The notes under the pieces were generated by a model. It was not told the DNA's origin. It did no database searches and was given only the letters and a program-made list of their open reading frames with translations. 64,000 nt of DNA from Heminiphilus faecis (GTDB taxonomy: Bacteria; Bacteroidota; Bacteroidia; Bacteroidales; Muribaculaceae). The stretch covers positions 183,511 through 247,510 of the forward strand of contig NZ_VSMC01000001.1 in assembly GCF_008728965.1 (NCBI RefSeq), given 5' to 3'. Position numbers and translations under genes: made by a program. Of the stretch, positions 15,354-24,166 are shown in pieces; the first letter of the stretch is position 1; each line of letters begins with the position of its first letter.

Positions 15354-17348
15354 TCATTTTTTATTGAAGCGATACACGACAAAGCTATTCGGGGCAATCG
15401 TGGTGTCATACTTTGTGCCGTCGACTGTAATATCGGCCTTCACGGGAGCTATGTTAAGGTTCATTGAACCGTCGCGCTCTATATTGTCGAGGTCAAGGTC
15501 CTTGGATGCAAGCGTATAGCTCGTGCCGTCGGTTATCGACTCTTTCTTTTTCAGCCCGGCGAAAGTCAGGACGAGCTGCTGTGGAGTATCGGATGTATTG
15601 GCCACCTTTACCACATACTGGTCAGCGTCTTTGTCATAAACGGCGCTTGCAAACAAGCCGTTCTGATCTTCCGCACCTGTAAGGGGCTTCTTGTCCATAG
15701 TGAGCTGCAGCACATTGGTGCCTTTGTTTTCTGCGAAGAGCTGCTGCACGAAATAGCTACAGGTAGGTATGGAGCTGAGATTGTCATACCATATCATATC
15801 AGGACGCCACTGCCAGCCCTCTACATGAGCGAAGAGAGGTGCGTAAGTAGCCATATGGACAATGTCGGCATTGCGTTCGAGACCGGTCATGAATGCGGCT
15901 TCGAGCAGAGCGGCATTGAAGTGATTCCACTTCTTTCCGCGTCCGTGACAGGCATATTCGCCGGCAAACACTTTCGGACCCTTGCGGTCGTAGTTGTCGT
16001 AACGGGCGCCCTGAGCGAGGAACCAAGACTCCGGACGGTAGAAGTGCTCGTCAACAAGGTCGGCTTTAAGACGCTTCATCTCGGGCCAAAGGTAGTCAAA
16101 CTGCTTACCTTCCGAGTCGGGACCCGAAGAGCCAACAATCCTGATATCGGGATAAGCCTTGCGGATAGCGTCAAGGAACGGAGTCAGATGTTCGGGATAT
16201 TCAGGACCCCACTGTTCATTGCCTATACCTATATATTTGAGGTTGAAGGGAGCCGGATGACCCATCTCGGCACGCAGGGCGCCCCACTTGGTGTCGGTGC
16301 CACCGTTGGCAAACTCTATAAGATCGAGAGCATCCTGAATGTAAGGCTGCAGGGAGTCTACGGGCACGTGAGCCTCGGCACCGGGGTTCTGGAACTGACA
16401 GGCAAGACCGACACTGAGAATGGGCAACGGCTCAGATCCTATCTCTTCCGAAAGAAGGAAATACTCGTAGAAACCAAGACCATAGCTCTGGTAATAGTCG
16501 GGGAAGAAACGATGAGGGAATGTATAGTGCCAGCGATTTTCATTTACAGGACGGTTCTCGACCGGACCAACCGTATTTTTCCACTGGTAGCGGGTGGGCA
16601 GGTCGGTACCCTCCACGATACATCCTCCGGGGAAACGGAATATGCCGGGCTTAAGGTCGGCGAGTTTCTGCGCGAGGTCCTTGCGCATACCGTTTTCATG
16701 ACCGTTCCAAGTGTCGACTGGGAAAAGCGATACATGCTCAAGGTCTACGACAGCATTGTCGGGCTTTGCAAGAAACACCCGCAGCACCGACTTGGCGTCG
16801 GTGACCGACGGAGTTATGACGGCAGTGTATTTCGTCCATTTGTCGCCCTTTATCTCGATCTCCTTGCTTGCTATGGTCTGAGTCTCACCCATGCTTTCGG
16901 GAGACACAAGCTCAACCCTTATCTTGGCAGGAGCCTGTCCGACATTTCGTGCCCACACAGAGAAGCGATACTCCTCGCCTTTTTTTACGCCGATACCGAA
17001 GAAGCCTTCGTTCTCGATGCCGGTGTGCTTGTCGCGGTGGCCGGCTGTAGTAAGGCGTACATAATGAGGATTGCGCTCAAACGGACCGTCATTTTTCAGT
17101 TCCACTCCGCCAAATGTGGTCCAGCCCATGAGATTCTGCGGAAAGTCAAAAGAGCGGTTCTTTACCAGTTCGGCATAAAGGCCGCCGTCAGCCGCATAAT
17201 TTATGTCTTCAAAGAAAAGCCCGTACATGGTAGGCTGTATAGGCGCTCCGGGTTTGTTGGTCTGGAGTACCAGTTCATTGGTAGCCGCATTCAGCGACAA
17301 TCCGGCACATACGGCCAGCGAGGTCAGTAATTTTTTAGAAAGCGTCAT
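15354..17348 (-). CDS. GH51 alpha-L-arabinofuranosidase (long form with carbohydrate-binding-like module)
   Basis: The 664-residue protein has a signal peptide (about 1-21). A beta-sandwich region follows at about 70-205 (WTTFGGVELKNDGPF to LEHVSLFPVD), resembling a CBM4_9-type module inserted near the N-terminus, as in plant-like GH51 enzymes. The catalytic barrel has RFPGGCIVEG, acid/base E378 in IGIGNEQWGPEYPEH and nucleophile E464 in VFAGEYACHG. The other GH51 in the operon lacks this module, so the two probably attack different arabinose linkages or chain lengths. Both are divergent from the PUL regulator, with which they share a 319-bp intergenic region. Confidence 0.93.
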   Translation of the reverse strand: MTLSKKLLTSLAVCAGLSLNAATNELVLQTNKPGAPIQPTMYGLFFEDINYAADGGLYAELVKNRSFDFPQNLMGWTTFGGVELKNDGPFERNPHYVRLTTAGHRDKHTGIENEGFFGIGVKKGEEYRFSVWARNVGQAPAKIRVELVSPESMGETQTIASKEIEIKGDKWTKYTAVITPSVTDAKSVLRVFLAKPDNAVVDLEHVSLFPVDTWNGHENGMRKDLAQKLADLKPGIFRFPGGCIVEGTDLPTRYQWKNTVGPVENRPVNENRWHYTFPHRFFPDYYQSYGLGFYEYFLLSEEIGSEPLPILSVGLACQFQNPGAEAHVPVDSLQPYIQDALDLIEFANGGTDTKWGALRAEMGHPAPFNLKYIGIGNEQWGPEYPEHLTPFLDAIRKAYPDIRIVGSSGPDSEGKQFDYLWPEMKRLKADLVDEHFYRPESWFLAQGARYDNYDRKGPKVFAGEYACHGRGKKWNHFNAALLEAAFMTGLERNADIVHMATYAPLFAHVEGWQWRPDMIWYDNLSSIPTCSYFVQQLFAENKGTNVLQLTMDKKPLTGAEDQNGLFASAVYDKDADQYVVKVANTSDTPQQLVLTFAGLKKKESITDGTSYTLASKDLDLDNIERDGSMNLNIAPVKADITVDGTKYDTTIAPNSFVVYRFNKK

Positions 17349-17667
17349 GATATATGGTTTATTAAAGTTGCTTCCGGTCTGTGATAATTCGGTTAATTAT
17401 AAATATGTATACAGCTTCATCCAAACGGCACTAAGCCTTGGCGTGAAATTTCTTTTAAAGTTAAGACTTTTTTTCATAAAAAATGGTGGAATAATAAGCA
17501 ATAAAGGAGTAAAAGAATGGATTCATGCTAAAAAACATAAAACACGAGCGACACAATTGTGTTAAATATTAATTTTTAAACACCGTGTTCTGCCATATTT
17601 TGCAATTATTTACGTAATTTTGACGTAGTGCAAATAATATATGTTATACATAAATTAATTATTGTGA
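17349..17667. promoter_or_regulatory. Divergent intergenic region between the GH51 operon and the PUL regulator
   Basis: This 319-bp AT-rich stretch must hold the start sites of both the GH51 operon (minus) and the sensor gene (plus). Only the plus-strand -7 box at 17615-17622 is clear. No full minus-strand match to TAnnTTTG was found, which would fit an activated promoter. No RNA gene or good ORF was seen. Confidence 0.5.
17615..17622 (+). promoter_or_regulatory. -7 box of the hybrid two-component sensor gene
   Basis: TAATTTTG matches TAnnTTTG fully and would start transcription near 17629, about 40 nt before the ATG at 17668. No clear -33 element lies at the usual distance. It supports the annotated start, which places the C10 tract inside the coding region. 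Confidence 0.55.
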
Positions 17668-20600
17668 ATGCAAAAGGTGCGTCTAATACCCCCCCCCCAT
17701 TGCGATATAACGCTGGGCATCAGCCAATTAACCACAGCCGTGGCATTATGGCTTTGTATCCTGTCGGGACTATGGACTGACTGTCATGCCTCCGGCAGCG
17801 CGCCGTTTGCCTCGGGCTACAATGTACGGTATTACACAATGTCCGACGGCCTGCCCCACAACTATATACATGACATTTACAGAGACAGCAACGGATTTCT
17901 ATGGGTCAGCACACAAGGAGGAGGGCTGTCGCGTTTTGACGGATACGAATATATAAATTACGGTCCTGACGAACCATACCGAAAACTCAACGGCATATTC
18001 ATAGTCAATGTAGCCGAGGATCGCTTCAAACGGCTGTGGATAGCCACCGACCGCGAAGTCGAGGTAATATCGCTCAACACACTTGCCGGCGCGATGCCTG
18101 AATCGGGCGAATTAAAACGTCTGGCCGCACACAATTCCATGCGTGTCGTCGTGGATACGACGGGGGCTCTATGGTTTCACAGCGGTAAAACGATTGTGCG
18201 GATCGGTTTTAATGCCGACGGCGAGGTAGCCGACATAAGCACAATGCCGTTTAACCACAATCCGCTCAGCCTTATGATGAACGATGCCGAGCACGACGGC
18301 AGCATATGGGCCGGCATTGACAACAATGTGGTAAGACTGCACCATGACGGACAAGGTGGAATAACAGCCACACCGATTCCCGGCCTGTCGGGATTTCCAC
18401 AAGGCATATGCTTCTACTCAATGCTTACCAGAGAAAACGAGATATGGATAGCCTCGGACCGCGGTATATTCAGATACAACCGCAACGAGGACCTGATGAA
18501 GCATTATACCCACTCCGACCACGATGCCACCACCATATCGCACAATTTCGTGACAGACCTCGACATAGACAGCTCCAAAAGGCTTGTGGCCACAAGTCTC
18601 GGGGGCCTGAACATATACAACCCCATGACCGACACCTTTGAACGGGTATCGCCCTACGAATCAGACAAGATAAGGACCCCGTTCATTACAAACATGCTCG
18701 TGGACGGCGAGGACCTATGGATAGCCTCCGAAGGCGCCGGCATAGGCCACTTCACACCCAAGCGGCTGTCACTGACCACTTTTTCACATAACCCCGACAA
18801 TCCTAACTCGCTGTCGCGCAATCCCGTGAACGCCATTCTTGAAGATGGCGACGGCACTTTATGGGCCGGTACCGTAGAGGGAGGCCTCAACCGTCAGCCC
18901 GCAGGCGAAAAAAACTTCTCGCACTACACTTTTGATGAAGGCATACTCAACCACAACACTGTAAGCGCACTTGAAGTAGACGGCGACAACCGTCTGTGGG
19001 TGGGCACATGGGGCGGCGGCGTAACGATATTAGACCGCCGCAATCCGAAACACGTGTACAAACGACTGTCGCTTACACACGGAGCAACCCATTGGATAGA
19101 CTTCATAGGCTCACTTGTAAATGACTCGATAAACGGCCTTATGTGGATGGGCACCAATGACGGTGTGTATGTCTACGACTTCAATGGCGATTCAATAGCC
19201 GTACCCTTCGGCCAACAGGCGCTGTCAGTAAGAGGAAGCATAGGCGCGGCCATAGACCACGAGGGCTTTCTATGGCTCGGAAGCATAAACGGCCTGTACA
19301 AGGTGGACCTGAACGGGCGGAAGGATGACGGAACATTCAATGCAAAGCACTACAATCATCGGCTTGACGACCCGTCGGCCCCGCATCCCGAACATATGAG
19401 CTACATATACTGCGGCTCCGACGGCACGGTATGGATAGCCACCAACGGCAACGGACTTTACCGCAGGGAAGTAAATGACGGAAAAGAACAATTCATAAAC
19501 TACAACACATCGCACGGGCTGGCCAACAACTCGCTCCGCACAATCCTCGAGGACAGCGGCGGCAAACTGTGGATATCGACCAACAACGGGCTGTCATGCT
19601 TCGACCCCGCCACCGCCTCATCAGTGAACTTCAACCAAGAGGACGGCCTGATGAGCGACGGCTTCTACTGGAACGCGGCGGCAAAAACCGCCGACGGCAA
19701 GCTGCTTTTCGGAAACACTTGCGGCATAGTGCGTATAGACAAGTCAGACTTTATACTTGAATCCACCGACGTGCCGGTAAAATTCACACGCCTCGCAATA
19801 GGATCGGAAACCGTATATGCCGACAGCCCGTACATATCCACCGACATAAGCACGTTTCCGTCGGTGACCATGCATGAGAGCGACAAGTCGATAGGCATCG
19901 AGTTTGCAGCGCTTAACTTCACCGACTACAGGACAGGCCGGTACCGCTATCGGCTTGAAGGCTTCGACAACGACTGGATAGAGACCGGCGACGACAGGCG
20001 CTTCGCCCGCTACACCAATCTCTCTCCGGGCCATTACACTCTGCGTGTGGTATATGCGCCCGACGGAAGCGGACGCTTCACCGAGGAGGCCACCCTCGAC
20101 ATATATGTAAAGCCGTTTTTCTACAAAACGCCGTGGTTTATTATCATAGCCGCACTCCTTGCGATAGCTGCCGTGTGGGGAGTGTTTCGCTGGCGCATGT
20201 CATGGCTCATAAAAAACAAACGCGAACTCGAACGTCAGGTCGAATTACGCACCGCCGAACTTGAACACCAGAAGGGCCTTGTAGAGCAACGTGCCCGCCA
20301 GCTCGCCGACCGCAACGACATGCTCACAAGACAGAATGACGAGATATCGCGCCAGAAGTCGCAACTCGCAGAGATGAACATGAAGGTACGTCAGCTTACA
20401 GTAGACCGCATATCGTTTTTCACCAATATCACCCATGAGTTCCGCACACCCATAACCCTCATCATAGGCCCCATACAACGCGCGCTCAAACTAAGCTACA
20501 ACCCGCAGGTCATAGAACAGCTTCAACTCGTGCAACGCAATTCGAAGTACCTTCTTACCCTTGTCAACCAACTCATGGACTTCCGTAAATTCGAGTCAGG

Positions 20601-21978
20601 AAAAGTGGAGATAATCAGAGCCCGCCATGACTTCAGCCGGTTCATCGACGAACTGGTGACCCCCTTCGAGTCCATGGCCGAGGACCGGCGTATAAATCTG
20701 CGGCTCATAACAAGGCTTTCGCACCGTGAATTCAGCTATGACGAGGATGTCATAAGAAAAGTACTCTCCAACCTTATATCAAATGCACTGAAATTCACTC
20801 CCGACGGCGGCAACGTCACCGTATATGCCGCGCTAATGCATACCGGCAGCCGATGCGACAAAACCAATACATTATATATATGTGTAAGCGACACCGGCAA
20901 CGGCATAGCCGAGAGCGATCTGCCAAAAGTATTTGACCACTTCTATCAAGGCAAAAGCCAAATGAAATATCCGGTAGCAGGCACTTCGGGCAGCGGCATA
21001 GGACTGTATCTGAGCAAAAGCCTTGTTGAGGTATATGGCGGAGGCATTTCGGTAAAAAACAACCGCAGGGCCGGATGCTCGTTCAGGGTACTGCTGCCTG
21101 TCGAGGATGACGTTATGTCGAATGGCTATTCGGAGAAAACAATATCGGATGACCCGAACCCCACCCGGCCGGGGCTTCCCGACACATCGGAGGTGACCGT
21201 ACTCGTTGTCGAGGACAACCATGACATGAGAAACTACATATGCTCCATACTGCGCTACCGCTACCGAGTCATAGAGGCCTCCGGCGGCGATGAAGCCCTT
21301 CAGGTGCTTGCCGGCGGCGATATCGACTTCATAGTAAGCGACCTTATGATGCCCGGCATGAACGGACTGGAACTGTCGCGCCGCGTCAAAGAGAACTTCA
21401 CTACAAGCCACATACCGTTTCTGATGCTCACTGCCAAAACCTCGCCTGAGTCAAGGCTCGAAGGCTATCGAACCGGCGTTGACGAATACCTGCTGAAGCC
21501 GTTTGACGAAGATATGCTCCTTGCGCGCATAGACAACATACTCGCGGCACGCACACGCTACCAGCGTAAATTTTCATCAGGACTGCACTTGGCCGGCCTC
21601 AACATCGACGAGGAGTCGCGCGACAGCAAATTCATGCGTCAGGTTATGGAGATACTTGCGTCAAACTACAATAACTCCTACTTCGACGTAAGCGACTTCA
21701 GCGAGGCCATAGGCATATCACGGTCACTCCTCAATAAGAAGCTGCAGAGCCTCACCGGACAGTCGACCGTTCATCTTATAAGGACTTACCGTCTTAACAT
21801 AGCTAAAGAAATAATACTTAAAAATCGTGAAACAAGAACCATGAACATATCGGAAATAGCCTATGAAGTAGGATACAATGACTCAAAATACTTCACCAAA
21901 TGCTTTATGAAGCAGTTTGGTGTCACTCCAAGTGCCATGCTTAATGGAGAGAATGGCACGCCAGACTTAAATAGCTGA
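17668..21978 (+). CDS. Hybrid two-component system sensor/regulator of the PUL
   Basis: The 1436-residue protein combines sensor and DNA-binding regulator. A signal or anchor helix lies at about 15-40. A two-bladed set of Reg_prop beta-propellers follows, with repeats such as DSNGFLWVSTQGGGLSRFDG and DGTVWIATNGNGLYR, to about 740, then a Y_Y_Y domain and a transmembrane helix (about 822-842). The histidine kinase has H923 in FFTNITHEFRTPITL and GTSGSGIGLYLS. The receiver has D1225 in DFIVSDLMMPGMNG and a C-terminal AraC helix-turn-helix. Such proteins sense an oligosaccharide in the periplasm and activate the nearby susCD operon. Ten consecutive C residues (17689-17698) are codons 8-11, before the signal region. 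The divergent GH51 genes are probably co-regulated. Confidence 0.95.
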   Translation: MQKVRLIPPPHCDITLGISQLTTAVALWLCILSGLWTDCHASGSAPFASGYNVRYYTMSDGLPHNYIHDIYRDSNGFLWVSTQGGGLSRFDGYEYINYGPDEPYRKLNGIFIVNVAEDRFKRLWIATDREVEVISLNTLAGAMPESGELKRLAAHNSMRVVVDTTGALWFHSGKTIVRIGFNADGEVADISTMPFNHNPLSLMMNDAEHDGSIWAGIDNNVVRLHHDGQGGITATPIPGLSGFPQGICFYSMLTRENEIWIASDRGIFRYNRNEDLMKHYTHSDHDATTISHNFVTDLDIDSSKRLVATSLGGLNIYNPMTDTFERVSPYESDKIRTPFITNMLVDGEDLWIASEGAGIGHFTPKRLSLTTFSHNPDNPNSLSRNPVNAILEDGDGTLWAGTVEGGLNRQPAGEKNFSHYTFDEGILNHNTVSALEVDGDNRLWVGTWGGGVTILDRRNPKHVYKRLSLTHGATHWIDFIGSLVNDSINGLMWMGTNDGVYVYDFNGDSIAVPFGQQALSVRGSIGAAIDHEGFLWLGSINGLYKVDLNGRKDDGTFNAKHYNHRLDDPSAPHPEHMSYIYCGSDGTVWIATNGNGLYRREVNDGKEQFINYNTSHGLANNSLRTILEDSGGKLWISTNNGLSCFDPATASSVNFNQEDGLMSDGFYWNAAAKTADGKLLFGNTCGIVRIDKSDFILESTDVPVKFTRLAIGSETVYADSPYISTDISTFPSVTMHESDKSIGIEFAALNFTDYRTGRYRYRLEGFDNDWIETGDDRRFARYTNLSPGHYTLRVVYAPDGSGRFTEEATLDIYVKPFFYKTPWFIIIAALLAIAAVWGVFRWRMSWLIKNKRELERQVELRTAELEHQKGLVEQRARQLADRNDMLTRQNDEISRQKSQLAEMNMKVRQLTVDRISFFTNITHEFRTPITLIIGPIQRALKLSYNPQVIEQLQLVQRNSKYLLTLVNQLMDFRKFESGKVEIIRARHDFSRFIDELVTPFESMAEDRRINLRLITRLSHREFSYDEDVIRKVLSNLISNALKFTPDGGNVTVYAALMHTGSRCDKTNTLYICVSDTGNGIAESDLPKVFDHFYQGKSQMKYPVAGTSGSGIGLYLSKSLVEVYGGGISVKNNRRAGCSFRVLLPVEDDVMSNGYSEKTISDDPNPTRPGLPDTSEVTVLVVEDNHDMRNYICSILRYRYRVIEASGGDEALQVLAGGDIDFIVSDLMMPGMNGLELSRRVKENFTTSHIPFLMLTAKTSPESRLEGYRTGVDEYLLKPFDEDMLLARIDNILAARTRYQRKFSSGLHLAGLNIDEESRDSKFMRQVMEILASNYNNSYFDVSDFSEAIGISRSLLNKKLQSLTGQSTVHLIRTYRLNIAKEIILKNRETRTMNISEIAYEVGYNDSKYFTKCFMKQFGVTPSAMLNGENGTPDLNS
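17689..17698 (+). repeat. C10 homopolymer in codons 8-11 of the PUL regulator
   Basis: Ten C residues encode three prolines and the first base of a histidine codon, just upstream of the signal/anchor helix. Gain or loss of one C would shift the frame and abolish the protein, because no other in-frame ATG lies before the propeller. Such tracts are classic sites of slipped-strand variation, but the variation itself is not shown here. Confidence 0.6.
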
Positions 21979-22269
21979 AAATCAACAGCGACACGCCAAT
22001 AGTTAAAAATATGTCGTAGAACATATTACTCAAAATTACCCCTAAAATCGCACTTTTTCCACCTTTTGTAGCATCGACATCGGTAATTTTGCACTCGATT
22101 AACATTAAATAACAATACCATATGGTGCATCTACGACATCACAGAAGCTACATTCCGTTACCTGCCGGCAGCCGGCAGTAAATACTATGCTTCCGGAAGG
22201 AGGCCAACCCAGAATTTAAAACAAAACAATATAGTAATTAACCCAAAGAATCCCTTAAACATCTGTATT
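21979..22269 (+). promoter_or_regulatory. Promoter and structured leader of the PUL operon
   Basis: TAATTTTG at 22084-22091 is a full -7 match; TTTTG at 22064-22068 is too close (15 bp) for a standard -33, as may be expected for an activated promoter. The predicted leader is about 170 nt. It contains CTGCCGGC/GCCGGCAG (22162-22178) and the palindrome CTTCCGGAAG (22190-22199), either of which could form a hairpin. Long PUL leaders are often targets of antisense RNAs, but none was identified here. Confidence 0.55.
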
Positions 22270-24138
22270 ATGAAGGCCGAATTTAAATCGTCTTTATTAA
22301 TCGCGGTTATGGTATTTATCTTCAGTTCGTGTTCCAACGACTGGGGACAAGCCGACCCGCCCGCAGGTAATCAAGTTTATCCGACAATGGAGAAATTGGT
22401 GACATACACTTTTGACTCCGATGAAGAACTTGACCCATTAGTATTTAATCTTAAATCGTATCCCGGTGGTCAGCAACCCGCCATAATCGAGGACGAAATC
22501 GCGGCATCACCCGTGCTCAGCCTCGACGGAGGATACGTGCGCATGATGAACCCGTGGACAGTCAAAGAGTCACAGGCCGCCGCATCGATGACTTTCTGGC
22601 TGAAGCAGGTACGCAAACCCGTTGCCGACAATGAAGCGCGAGCCGAAGGTGACGAAGAAGTACAACTCGAGCCTCAGGACATCAGCAGCCCTCTCTTCCA
22701 CTGGGAGAACGAAAACGGCAGCTCTAAGCTCGATTTCTCTGTCAACGGATGGTGGAAGTATACCGGCGTCGACGGTTCATGGGAGGTCAACAATCCCACA
22801 GAGTACGCCACAGGCTACATCACCCCCGACGAGTGGCACTACGTAGCCCTTGTGCTGCGCGATGACAGCTACGGCATCTATGTCGACGGAGAGAAGAAAA
22901 TCGACTCCCCCGCAGGCACCGACATATCCAATGTCGTGCAGTTCATGACCCGCGCTCCCTACATGTTTATCAACTACGGAGCCGACACTCATGCATCGTT
23001 CCTTATCGAAGACCTGACTATTTACCGCAACTCAATATCATCCAAAGAGATAGCCCAGCCCAAGAAGGGCAACATCGGCGGTGGCGGTAGCGGCGATGAA
23101 GGCCCCGACCTATCGAAATGGATTATGGTAGGTGCCGATGATAACAGCAACGGCTTCTGGCAAGTATTCTCAGAACCCGTAGGGCTGAATGGAAACGGAA
23201 CAATCCACTATGAATTCTACAACTATACTTCAGGCAACGAAAACTGGCATAACTGGGTACTCGTTATCACCAATAACGGCGGTATGAGCACCGGAGGCGA
23301 CAGCGAACTTGTAGTATTCCGCGCCGATAATTACGGATGGGGCGCTCTGTATGAGAACAACGCAGTCCTTTCCTGTGATTATAATTGGGATACCTTCAAA
23401 GAAGATATGAAGGGTGCATATGTAAGTATCGATATTGTACGCAATGGTACTGACATAGTCATAACAGCAGTGACAACTACCGCAGACGGCAAGACTTACA
23501 ATTACAAAATGGAGGTTCCGAATGTCAATGTTCCGACTATCGGTACTTTCTTCACTCTTGAAAACGCTCATCTGCTATTCAATCCTGATGCGACATTCGT
23601 AGGACGCACCTATTCAAACGAAGAGTTCACTCTCGGTAACAAAGACAAGACTTCCGGCTTCTGGACCTGTTGGACGCCTGTCGAAGTATTTGACACCGAT
23701 TTTACCAACTTCGGTTTCGAGTTTATAAACCATCATGGAGCCAATAACTGGCAAGGATGGAACTTCGTTATAACCAATGGAAAACAGGCTCCCGATTCAG
23801 GCGACGGATATGCCGAGCAATTGTTCTTGCGTTGCGACAACTACGGATGGGCCTCCCTTTATGATGGATGCGAACGTACATGTAATTTCGATTGGACAAC
23901 CTATATCGATGACATGACAGACGCGAAGTGCCGTGTATACTTCAAAACCGATGCATCGGGGCAATTCACCATGGTGGCACGTCAGACAACAGCCGATGGT
24001 CGCGCCATGCCCGAGTATCGTTGCAAAGGCGACGGCTTCACATTCCCGCTCGGTATTATATTTACCTGCGAAGGATCTTGGCTTGACTTCAGCAAAGTGG
24101 GCTACTTCCCGTGGGTAGACATGGAACCTCAACAGTAA
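22270..24138 (+). CDS. PUL surface lipoprotein with LamG-like domain and two tandem repeats
   Basis: The 622-residue lipoprotein (C21 in FSSC) is the first gene of the operon, in front of susC. Residues 45-265 form a LamG/concanavalin-like sandwich (MTFWLKQV, EWHYVALVLRDDSYGIYVDGE). A Gly-rich linker leads to two copies of one domain, about 280-436 and 449-606. Both share SGFW or NGFW near the start, NW..W..VITN, LFLRCDNYGWASLYD / VVFRADNYGWGALYE, a DW(T/D)T(Y/F) segment and a TTADG motif. The aromatic-rich repeats look like carbohydrate-binding modules. No catalytic motif was seen. A role in surface glycan capture is inferred from gene order; I do not recognise the repeat as a named family. 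Confidence 0.7.
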   Translation: MKAEFKSSLLIAVMVFIFSSCSNDWGQADPPAGNQVYPTMEKLVTYTFDSDEELDPLVFNLKSYPGGQQPAIIEDEIAASPVLSLDGGYVRMMNPWTVKESQAAASMTFWLKQVRKPVADNEARAEGDEEVQLEPQDISSPLFHWENENGSSKLDFSVNGWWKYTGVDGSWEVNNPTEYATGYITPDEWHYVALVLRDDSYGIYVDGEKKIDSPAGTDISNVVQFMTRAPYMFINYGADTHASFLIEDLTIYRNSISSKEIAQPKKGNIGGGGSGDEGPDLSKWIMVGADDNSNGFWQVFSEPVGLNGNGTIHYEFYNYTSGNENWHNWVLVITNNGGMSTGGDSELVVFRADNYGWGALYENNAVLSCDYNWDTFKEDMKGAYVSIDIVRNGTDIVITAVTTTADGKTYNYKMEVPNVNVPTIGTFFTLENAHLLFNPDATFVGRTYSNEEFTLGNKDKTSGFWTCWTPVEVFDTDFTNFGFEFINHHGANNWQGWNFVITNGKQAPDSGDGYAEQLFLRCDNYGWASLYDGCERTCNFDWTTYIDDMTDAKCRVYFKTDASGQFTMVARQTTADGRAMPEYRCKGDGFTFPLGIIFTCEGSWLDFSKVGYFPWVDMEPQQ

Positions 24139-24166
24139 TCAACTTTAAAATCTAAATACTTTAATA

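Noticed and set aside
15825-17330. 501-codon open frame on the plus strand opposite the long GH51 gene
   Set aside because: It is antisense to a gene with clear catalytic motifs, has no recognisable domain, and arises from the GC-rich third positions of the true gene.
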